Below are positions 49,474 to 58,939 of a stretch of 64,000 nucleotides of DNA, in pieces (the first letter of the stretch is position 1; each line of letters begins with the position of its first letter). Source of the DNA: Apteryx mantelli (taxonomy: Eukaryota; Chordata; Aves; Apterygiformes; Apterygidae). Under the pieces are notes generated by a model. It did not search any database. It was not told the origin of the DNA and was given only the letters and a program-made list of their open reading frames with translations. The stretch covers positions 10,049,001 through 10,113,000 of the forward strand of contig NC_089991.1 in assembly GCF_036417845.1 (NCBI RefSeq). The letters are read 5' to 3'. Position numbers and translations under genes: made by a program.

Positions 49474-52400
49474 ATGACCGTGGCAAGTGTTTTTGTGCTG
49501 CTCTCTCTTGTGCTTTGCTGCTTCCCAGGTGAGTAACTCTCAAGGCACTGCAGAGGCTTTGTATCTGAGAGACAGACCTGGCTATCTTTTAAAAAAAAAA
49601 AAAAGAAAAGAAAAAAAAAAAAAAAGGATAGTGTCCTCAAAGAGAAAGAATTTTATCCTACAAAGAGCTGGTCTGTCTCAGTGTGTTGGCATCGCACAGA
49701 ATACAGGATCAGATTTCTGGACAGTCTTAAGTGGATTACTGTTGTAACTTGTTGTCTGTCAAAATACAAATAACTGCAAGTGGAGTTCTGTGCTCGTAAT
49801 TAATGCTGTGTACAGTTAAGGTTAATTGGTACTTGAAACAAGGCCATAATGAGGTGGTCAGACCTCCAATAACTACTCATGGATAATATAGTAATGGCAC
49901 AAGCAAGTTCTGTGCATAAGCCTGGCAACTTACATGTATTACTTTCACTGCAAATGGAAAAACAAGAGATGAAAACAAGCCAGAGTTTAATATTTTCTTT
50001 GCATATTTAGATCTGATGAAATTACAAAGTCAAAGATGTGTTTTTTAATACACTCAGCTCTTTTGAAATGCATATTCCTGACAACAGGTGCTGTATATGT
50101 TTGTTTATCCTGTTGGCGACTATTTGAATTTGCATTTATCTGTATTGACTTGGGTACCTTTTCAGATATGCAACAGCTATTCTTTAGGATCAAAAATAAT
50201 GTGTAAAAGATAAGGAAGGAAAAGCTATTCCATTCAACTAATAAGTCTATGTATCTCAAAAGAAAAAAGAAGAAAGCTATTTAAAAATACATTTCTTCAC
50301 AATCAGCAATAAGAAACAGTATTATATTTATCAACATAGGAAAAAAAAACCACCCTGATTTATTAGTTCAGGAAACCATTCAGTAAAAACCACACAGTTT
50401 GATACAGCATATAGGAATGCTATATCCAGATTCCCAACTTTAACTGAGGTCTTATTGATAATATTGGCTTTGTTTCACATTTTGTACCTCTTTTTTCTTT
50501 TCCAGATACTGTGTTTGGGGTTGAGGTGAGTGGAAGGTTTTTCTGTCACTTTTTTCAGATATATGGCCTGATATAGACAACTGAGAAATGCACGGTAACC
50601 AAAGGGATGAAAAAACCTAAAGCCTGCAGAAGCTTAACTGTTTTTCTCCAAACATGAGACTGATGTCATTTTAATCAGATGGTTTTAAAAAAAGGATATT
50701 ATCTTTCTGTTAATTCTATTCTATAGCTATACTATGTAGTATAAAATATTATATTATACTATTAGCTCTACATCTATACTGTATGTTAATAAGGTAGGAA
50801 TAGTAATAGCATAAAATTATTGGGTGAATTCATTTCTGACTAGCCCTAAACTGGTCTTAGCTCTAAGCTGGCCATATATGATGGCAACAGACTGTGACAT
50901 CACAAACTTCCCAGATACAACCTGGCAAAAGAATAAAACCGTATAAGGCACTCCAGCTTCCACACATCACGTGTGTGGATATTAACGAAAGTTGTTCTTC
51001 TGATAAAACCATCTGTGCTTTGAAAATGAAAGAGTAATAGTGAAAGTGCACTGGAGATGCCACATGAAGGTAAGAATGAGGGACCAAAGCTCAACCTTTG
51101 TAAAATGACATCTAGTGAGTTTAAGAGACTGTCACTGATTTACCCCAGAGGGTGGCTGCATGGGTGCAACCCTGTCATCCTCCTCACCCACTGCATTGGG
51201 GCACAGGGTATCCCTGCAGAAAGGATCCACCCATTACCAGACTGACACACCTGCACAAGTTTGTTTTACGGTAGCAACAACAGAGTGAAAAATCCACTGC
51301 AGGGAGGTTCTATCTGGTCCTTCTTTCACGTAAAATGAGAGATGTACATGTAAAATGTTTTCACTGCCCTGTTGCTGTACACTCCTTTGACAGGTTGACT
51401 GCAGTAAATATCCCAACACTACAAATGAGGACGGCAAAGAGGTGCTGCTCTGCCCTGAGGCCCTTAACTCCATCTGCGGTACCGATGGGGTCACTTACAG
51501 CAATGAATGCCTACTGTGTGCCTACAACATGTACGTACTGGATAGGAGAGCTCTCCTTGTGAGCAGGCAAACTCAAATGAGTCTGCTTCCCTTTATGTGA
51601 GACATCCCTAGCACTTAGGATGAAGCAAGGACTCTGCTGAATTTCCTAATGCTTGTCTTTCCCTCTCCAGTGAATATGGAACCAACGTCAGCAAAGATCA
51701 CGATGGAGAATGCAAGGAAGTTGTTCGTGTAAGTAAAATGAAGGGCAAGGGTCAGGTCCAATTTCTGAGTGGTCAAAGCTGCTTATTGACTTCTCCAAGA
51801 GACAATTCAAACACTAAATAAGAGGATGTATGAGATGCCAGAATCTTGTATTGGACTTCTTACGGTGAAATTTGATCATAATGACACAAAAGGCATTTTT
51901 TCCCTTTGTGGTGGACCCTCAAAAGGCCAAAGGCATAAACCCACCAGATATACTTGCTTCCTATAGCCTCCCTATAGCCTATAAGCCTTCACCAGTATTT
52001 TGTTGTATGTTCCTTCCACAGATTGACTGCAGTAAATATTCCAACACTACAAATGAGGAAGGCAAAGAGGTGCCGCTCTGCACCAAGGTCTTCAGCCCTG
52101 TCTGTGGTACTGATGGAGTCACTTACAGCAATGAATGCCTGCTGTGTGCTCACAACATGTAAGTACTGTGTATGCAGAGTTCTCCTTGTGAGTAGGCAAC
52201 AGGTGCTTTGGCCTTCTGGCAGCTGCACTTTTAAACAGCAGAATTTCTACCAAGGTCTTTTCTGTAAGGCTCGTGGACTCTGACCTTCCTCCCTCCCTGA
52301 TAAGTAGACCCTGTTTTCCTTTGTGCTTAGAAGGAAAACTGTGCCTTTCATCTCAAAAGAGAAGTAGAGGGTTGAGTGGGGATTTAATTCAGGAGAGAAT

Positions 52401-54674
52401 GCTTCTCTTGACTAAATTAAAAGGGTCTGTGTGGCAGATGTTGCCTTGCAGAGAACAGCAACTAACTTAAGGTGCATCTACCTTGTCAAATGACCCAGCT
52501 CCTATTTCTTCCTAACACCCTGTCCCCTCTCTTGTCCTTAGCATCATGCTTTATAAAACAGCGCTCTGGCAGGCTGTTGCACCACCTTATATTATATCTG
52601 TCTCTGAACAAAAATGTCACAAAGCATTTGCCTTCAAGTGCATGTCTTCAAGGCCATTGGGTACCACACTGCATGTCCAGGAAAGTGGACAAAGACTGTC
52701 TTGTGTGGAGGGGGCTAGCTCTGAGCTGTGTGGATGTGAGTCAGTGTGGTCCAGCTTGCTTGCTGCGGAGACAGGGGTTGTTCCCTGAGCTGGTGTTTAG
52801 AGCAGAGCAGATACAGGCTAAGCTGGATGTATATTGTATCCCATATGTTACACCTGAGGCCGATTAGTATTACTGGAGCACAGTTTAACAGAGCAGGTTG
52901 CTCACAGAGCTCCCTAACACTTGCCTCTCCTTTTCCAGAGAACAGGGTACCAGCGTTGGCAAGAAGTATGATGGTAAATGCAAGAAGGAATTTGCTACAG
53001 TAAGTGTGAATTATGTAATGAAGGACCAGGTGTTAGCCCCACTGATGTCAGTGAAAAGAATGCCAGTGTCTGTAGCAGCCTGCAGACTAGGAGCAGACTA
53101 GGAGCATAGCTTCAGCACAGTGAAAGATTTTGCTTTCTCCACACATAATACACATTATCCACACTCTTCATGTCAGAAAAAGAGAGTGACTGCACAGGAA
53201 GGGATCAGTAAAAAAAAAAAAAAAAAAAAAAATCAGTAGCAGAAATAAGTCATCAGGACAGAACTGCAAATAAGAACGCAGAATGGCTTTTGAGATCAGG
53301 CTGATGGTCCATCAAGCACATGGTGACTTGATGAAGAGCCCAACCTTCAGCAGTGGTTGAAAGGACTGTATAGGAGACAGTAGGAACAGAGTGAATATGT
53401 ACGGCTCTCACCAAACACTCTTCCAACCTCCAACTCTTCTCAGCTGATGGACTTCTTAAACTAGATGTGCTTTCTATGTATCCAATGAGCCTCGCTGGAT
53501 TTCTCTTCCATGCATATGTCCAGCCTCTTCCTGGACCCGTGTAAATATTTTGCACTATGATATCCCTGAGTAAGTGTAGTACCCATTGCACAAAGAAACA
53601 AAATTCCACTCTCATAATATCTAGGTGATCTTCCCATTGTAAGACTATATGAGAGACATTGGACCCTTATATCTATCAGCGCCTCCGCCTCTCTAGATGC
53701 TAGGATTTTTCCAGTTAATTTCCTGGACAGGTTGGAACATGATGCAATCTGAGCATGGCATGTTCACTGAATGAACTGCTGCTGCTTAGAAATGCTGTGG
53801 TCAGGCTATGATATAGATCTCTTTAAACAGGAAATTATGCTCTATTTTTATATTATTAAATTTTTCTAGCATAGGAGAAACTGGCACCTCAGCTTATGTC
53901 ACATTATGCAAGGAAGTTAATTATTTTATTTAGGAAACAGATTGTTATCTTTATCATTGAAGCTGTAGCCAGGAGTTCAAGCCCATTTGCTATCTACTCC
54001 TTCGTATCTTTCATATTAGACTTCTTTTTTCCAGGTTGACTGCAGTGACTACCCTAAACCTTTCTGCTCGCTTGACTATATGCCTCTGTGTGGCTCTGAC
54101 AGCAAAACATACAGCAATAAGTGTGACTTCTGCAATGCGGTTGTGTATGTACAAACATGGATCACATTTGTGTTATTCACTACCTCCTACAGGCACAAAT
54201 TTGCACAGCTACTGTTTCCCTGCTTACTGACCAGCGTTGACTAGGGATTTGGGGTAGAAGAGAATACCAGGCACCATGCCAACCATTCATTTTTTCATCT
54301 GAGCACACAAAGGGCTATGCCTGGTTTGTTAGTGTGAATGGTTTGAACACCATTAGCCTTAATGGAGTTTTCTCACTTATTGCAAAGAAAATTAAATTTG
54401 AAGTTTCATTATAGTTTCCCAAAATATTTTTAGTCTTAAGAATGAGTTAAATCATTTCACTCATCTCTTAATAATGAAATGAAATAGCTAATGGGATTCT
54501 CTGAGTCTGAGATCCTTTGGCTCTGGAGCAGGATCCTATCTAATGCCTTCTGTAGGAGCCAAGGGAAAGGATAGATTAGAGCAGGCAGTACTCTGTCTAA
54601 TCCATTTTTTTCCTCTCCTCATTTTCAGAGAGAGCAATGGGACTCTCACTTTAAGCCATTTTGGAAAATGCTAA
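49474..54674 (+). CDS. SPINK7: Ovomucoid, three Kazal domains
   Basis: Major secreted egg-white trypsin-inhibitor-family protein. Eight exons: 49474-49528, 50506-50525, 51394-51530, 51671-51728, 52022-52158, 52939-52999, 54035-54144, 54629-54674. Phases join cleanly for 207 codons and a stop, close to the 210 I recall in chicken. The signal peptide opens [12 protein letters not shown]. Domain 3 ends in the hallmark [16 protein letters not shown]1 residues are Glu (domain 1), Lys (domain 2) and Leu (domain 3). N-glycosylation sequons are N-T-T in domains 1 and 2, N-V-S in domain 1, and N-G-T in domain 3. The donor of exon 6 can be used six bases later, adding Val-Ser, as is known for chicken. 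The gene is intact. A TATA box and module U4 lie upstream. Confidence 0.96.
49587..49626 (+). repeat. A-rich tract in ovomucoid intron 1
   Basis: Two runs of A are broken by AAGAAAAG. This is simple low-complexity sequence and may be the tail of an old retroposed piece, but no body is recognisable. Confidence 0.8.
51394..51728 (+). other. Ovomucoid Kazal domain 1
   Basis: Exons 51394-51530 and 51671-51728. The reactive loop reads [10 protein letters not shown] with P1 Glu. Sequons N-T-T and N-V-S are present. The donor of the core exon is GTACGT. Outside the loop it is nearly identical to domain 2. Confidence 0.94.
52022..52999 (+). other. Ovomucoid Kazal domain 2
   Basis: Exons 52022-52158 and 52939-52999. 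The reactive loop is [10 protein letters not shown] with P1 Lys, a trypsin-type site. Exon 6 ends in A-T before GTAAGTGTGAAT, which holds a second GT six bases on. Confidence 0.94.
53211..53232 (+). repeat. Poly-A tract in ovomucoid intron 6
   Basis: An uninterrupted run of about 22 A bases. No target-site duplication or element body was identified beside it. Confidence 0.75.
54035..54674 (+). other. Ovomucoid Kazal domain 3
   Basis: Exons 54035-54144 and 54629-54674. It opens [11 protein letters not shown] and has the reactive loop [10 protein letters not shown] with P1 Leu, as expected for inhibition of chymotrypsin- and elastase-like enzymes. Seven residues separate the first two cysteines, the classical ovomucoid third-domain spacing. 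Confidence 0.96.
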
Positions 54675-54790
54675 ATATCAGTGCTGAGAGAATTTGCCAC
54701 AAGATCCCCACTGGTGAACCCCCACTGAAGATCTCACCTCAGTTCATCTTGCTCTCTGGGGGACTCAGTTCATCCCTGATTTTCTTTCTC

Positions 54791-54796
54791 AATAAA
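54791..54796 (+). terminator. Poly(A) signal AATAAA of ovomucoid
   Basis: AATAAA lies 117 bases after the stop codon, like the ovoinhibitor arrangement. Confidence 0.75.
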
Positions 54797-54829
54797 CTTA
54801 AATCAGCAACATTTTTTGTGTTGTTTGGT

Positions 54830-56070
54830 GCTCTGTCTCACGCAATGTTTTCTTCTGATTTGTTGAATGATGATGCCTGACTGAATAGGTTACGCACTTG
54901 TGGCTCTGGGACATAACAAGAACAACATCTTGCTCCCCTCCCTGTCATAAAAGGCAAAAATTAAAAACAGATGTTTAAATGATACTTGGCCTACATCAGT
55001 AATCAGGCACTTTTGGATATTTGACCTTATAAGGGGTTGAAAGACTGCTCTGAACTGATGACACCAGCTGAGGTATAGCTAAGGTATTTCTGGTGCACTT
55101 TCCCTGTGTAGGCATCATCAGCAAAAGCAGTTGAGGCTGTGCTGTTGTCTGAACCAAGAGCTGATCCCTGGCCTCCTGAGTGCAGTTCTTTAAAAAGTAT
55201 AGCATTCTGCAAGGGCAGCCTGTCAACAAAGCCCATGCTTTTCAGACATGTGAGTGTGCCCTGTCTGTTTGTCCGGGTCTCCCAAGTGACTTGTTTCTAG
55301 GCTTTTTTCATCTTGGAACCCTCAAGTATTTTCAGATATGTGCCCTCCTAGGGATGGTTCCTGCTTACTTGTCTTTTCTTTTAATCCTTAATAACAGTAC
55401 CATTTGCCAGCCAAGGAGGTATTTGAGCAGTGTTTCATGATCCAAAGGCAATATATCCTTCTGTTTTTGAGAGTGTGACCTCTTTCATTAGCTCCTTGTC
55501 TATTAAATTTATTTTGCTTTTGTCCTTTGCTGGTGTATTGAATTGGTGGGTTTTTTTTGATCCACACGAGAGAAACATAAATAAGTTAGACATACCCCTT
55601 CTGAAAAGTAATGTCTTCCAGATGCATTTCCTTTTGGGAGCCGAAGAGAGAGGGGTGTTTGTTTTTCTTGATGGAATGAAGTAATTTGGAAAAAAGGATG
55701 CTTTGGAGCAGCTTATGTTGAGATTGGTAGATGGATGAAACAGTCATTTCCAAATTGAGTTCAACTTTTCTGGGATCCAAGGGACAGGCTCATGTCAGTG
55801 TGAGATAATCAGACTATCAGGCTACTAATGCAAATCTAATCCATGATGGTAATGCTCTTTAGGGAAAATTAACAGTTTATAAATTCTCTGCAAATGCCCA
55901 TAAAAGCTGTTCCATCTCTAGCCCAGTCCAAGGACTCTCTTCAGTATTTGAGACACCCTATTGCCTAATTTCCCAGTCCACTGTTTTTCTGATTTCACTA
56001 AAATTTAATGATACCTTATTGGGATGAACCATGGGAATAAAAGTAAAGGCGTTCCACTCTGGAAGCCATT
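54830..56070. other. Intergenic, no gene seen
   Basis: No Kazal exon or known repeat recognised. AT-rich open frames near 55180-55684 have no support. Confidence 0.4.
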
Positions 56071-56079
56071 CATTTCAAA

Positions 56080-56145
56080 TCTGCAACATTTTGCTCATGA
56101 AAGAGCACTGTATGTAAATAAGTACTGACTCATGCACATAGAGAA
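56080..56145 (+). repeat. Short upstream-module piece U5
   Basis: GCAACATTTTG followed by TGTAAATAAGTACTGACTCA shares the 14-base TGTAAATAAGTACT with module U4, in the same order after AACATTTTG. It lies about 0.4 kb before the single-domain gene. The match is short and could be partly chance. Confidence 0.4.
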
Positions 56146-56450
56146 AATTTGGCAGTATACGCTGTTCAGGTTTGTACAGTTGGCCTTTTGACCGCAGGAA
56201 TTTTTTATGGTCCTTCAAAAGCTACCTGCCACGTATTTCACTTGAAATAATGACACATAGTGTGTATTTAACATATACGAACTTCTTGTGATTCCTGTTG
56301 ATGAAGAAGCATTCTTCCTGGCTTAGAACATGGCTTACCTCAGTAAATATTGTCAAGATTACCACCCTGACAACAGATCTGGGATGTTATTTCAGAATAA
56401 GGGTGGATAAACCAAATACAAATACACGCACACACGCGGGCGTGCACACA

Positions 56451-56457
56451 TATATAT
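56451..56457 (+). promoter_or_regulatory. TATA box of the single-Kazal gene
   Basis: TATATAT lies 70 bases upstream of the ATG at 56521 and 106 upstream of the ATG at 56557, inside a CA/TA-rich stretch. Confidence 0.5.
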
Positions 56458-56520
56458 GCATGATTACCATCTGAGGGGAGAATCAGGACCGCAGTTACTG
56501 AGCTGAACACAGGCTCTACT

Positions 56521-58693
56521 ATGTGCAGACACTTAGGCACCATTAAGACAGCAGGCATGTTGATGCTGTTTGCTCTAGCCCTTTGCTGCTTCCCAGGTGA
56601 GTAACTTTACTGACTAGTGCCTATTGCTCTGTGTTTGAGTAAGTTCTGGCTGTTTTTAAAACTACAAAAACATCCTCAGACTGGAAAGGGTTTCATTCTA
56701 CAAGGACTTATTTACTCCTAGAAAGATGGTGTTGAAAAGACTTGACATCAGAGACTATCACTTATGGGGTAATATTTTAGCAACAAAACTGAGTGGGTAA
56801 GAACAACTGTGGGAACAGCTCTACGATCAACGCTAGTTTATGCATAATGAAAGAAGTGACATGTTTGTGGTACAACCAGGAGACTCAGACATCCAGTGTT
56901 TAAACTCTGAAATGTTGCAGAAACATGAATTATTTTACTGAAAGGAACTGAACTTTTCTTGTAGGCATCACAAACTGAAAGATGTGATTTGAGAGCTGGA
57001 ACAGTTGTAGAAGCTTTATAGATATTACATCTCACAATATACTTTCATTATTTAAGCACTACTAAAGAAATGCATATAAGAAGCTGTCCCAGGATACTTA
57101 ATAGCTGTATGACCCTGTTTTTCTCACTAACCTGTTTATCTTTTAGTACATGTCCTGCTTCATCCTCTGAGACATAGAAAATGTATTTATCTTCTTTTCC
57201 TTCATTTTATGGACCCTTTTTCATCTTGGCTGTAGCCCTCATAATGTACACAGCAATGTTGCAACATACAATATGGTACAAAATTTTGCATAACATTATT
57301 TTTATCTAAGAAGTCATTTGTTAACAGTGAATTAAAGGTTGTATATTCGGGACATATATTTGCAGATTTTAAATATACCAGTATCCATGACCTGTATTTG
57401 TGTCACAGTTTCTACTGTTTTTTCTTTCTACTGTTTTTTTCTACTGTTTTTCTACTTTTCTACTGTTTTTTTTCTTTTCTTTTCAGATACCATTGCAGTG
57501 AAGGCGAAGGTAAGGGACAGTTCTTTCTAGTTATTCTCCATCATTTATTTCCTGAAAGCAGTTTCAATAGAAATCATTGTTAATCACAGTGTGATTGAGC
57601 ATTTGAAGATCCTGAGTCCTCCAGCTGTTTGAGCAATATTTGCCACACATATTATGGGGTGAAATTTTCATTTCAGTCCGATAGTTTCAACAAGTAGTGC
57701 AGGACTCAGTGAGTGCCCAAGTTGCTGTCACAGTTACTGCAGCAGCATTTATGACATTTACACATGCTCTACATTGCTAGAGGCTGGAAGGGCGCATTAG
57801 CAACACACCACTGTACTCCTGCCCTATCACTCAGCTCTTTCTAGGCTTATGCTACCAGCCAGTACCAGAGGAAGCCCAGGTGGATCTCTGGTCTCTCCTT
57901 AACATCACCTATCAGTTGCTGAGAGATCTTTTGTAAACCTGATGTTGTATCTATCTATCTACAGGACTACTGCAGTCATCATACCATACCCAGAGCTTTC
58001 TGCACTTTAGAATACATCCCACACTGCGGGTCTGATGGCATAACATACGGCAATAAATGTTTATTCTGCAATGCATTTCTGTATGTATGAAAATAAATCT
58101 TTTCACTAACTAAACAGCAAACTAACTTAGCTTACACTAACTAATCTATCTGCCCTTCACTGGGAGAAGTGAAGTTCTTTTATTTTGTGTTTACCTGTTT
58201 CCTTATCAGTAAGGGCTGGTGATTTTTATGGGGAGATTTTGCCAGGAATTCCTTTCTTTGAGGTAGAAAGAGGTAACAATAGTAGAGTTAAGGAATTTGC
58301 TGAAAAGCTTTCTTCCAGCATACAAAGTCTATTTCCTACAGACTATTTGTTCTTCCTTTAAATTAAGTCTTTATCTTGTCTTTGAATGTTAGCAGTAAAA
58401 GCAAATGGCTGTAATATCTTTCAGAATTTTTCTGTTTTGGTTAAGTTCCTCTATGATATATCCATCACTGGAGGGACAGACAAACATTAAAAGTCCAGAT
58501 GCTCTATCTCTGAGATACCTATTTTCTCCTCCCCAGGAGAAGTCGTCGCACTCTTGCCTTGCTATATCTTCAAGAGTGTTACCTCTTCGAAGGGCTTCAA
58601 ATCAGAAAGAGAAACCTTCCCTTGCAAGGTTTCCTATGGCAGATGCTGCCCGAAGACTCGTCCCGAACCTTGAAAGCTCCTGATGAATCCTGA
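56521..58693 (+). CDS. Single-Kazal-domain inhibitor, ovoinhibitor-domain-7-like
   Basis: Predicted small secreted inhibitor. Exons: 1 ending at 56596, 57487-57509, 57965-58080, 58537-58693. Exon 3 encodes [19 protein letters not shown], with nine residues between the first two cysteines as in ovoinhibitor domain 7; P1 is Leu. Exon 4 gives R-S-R-R-T-L-A-L and the sixth Cys at exactly the position of ovoinhibitor (E-S-N-R-T-L-T-L). The ancestral start (55 nt before the exon 1 end, at 56542) is now ATT. In-frame ATGs lie at 56521 and 56557, giving 123 or 111 residues. The ancestral stop TAA after the last Cys is TAC, so 37 extra residues follow. Frame and splice sites are otherwise intact. It is either a live gene with moved ends or a young pseudogene. 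Exon 4 is the least certain part. Confidence 0.62.
57409..57480 (+). repeat. Minisatellite of TTTCTACTGTTTTT-type units before exon 2
   Basis: Several imperfect copies of a 13-16 base unit built on TCTACTGTTTTT lie end to end just before the TTTCAG acceptor at 57486. They form an unusually long pyrimidine tract. Confidence 0.8.
57948..57963 (+). repeat. ATCT short tandem repeat at an acceptor
   Basis: ATCTATCTATCTACAG abuts the acceptor of the Kazal core exon at 57965. Length changes here could alter splicing strength. Confidence 0.7.
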
Positions 58694-58925
58694 AATCTCT
58701 ACTAAATAACAAAAACAGCATTCATATCCTGCGTTAATACTATGTTTCATGCTGTTTTTTCCTCAGCTGTCATGTGATTATATCACAGCAACAATCCTGG
58801 GGTGCAGGTATTAATAGTGAATTAAGGAAGAGAAAATATATTGTTCTGATTTACAAAGAAATCAACTCCATCTACAAAGGCAACAGGACACTCCTGAGGG
58901 CATCTTATTTCATTCAGGTTTCTGA

Positions 58926-58931
58926 AATAAA
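58926..58931 (+). terminator. Possible poly(A) signal of the single-Kazal gene
   Basis: AATAAA lies about 235 bases after the predicted stop codon at 58691-58693. It is the nearest canonical signal. Confidence 0.4.
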
Positions 58932-58939
58932 ACCAGTAG

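Noticed and set aside
57775-57840. CR1-like words (GGCTGGAAGGGC) in intron 2 of the single-Kazal gene
   Set aside because: Only about a dozen bases match the CR1 end; the following text does not continue the element.
58319-58420. Other acceptors (after 58319 and 58423) as the last exon of the single-Kazal gene
   Set aside because: Neither frame supplies a cysteine at the position needed for the sixth Kazal cysteine; the exon at 58537 does so exactly.
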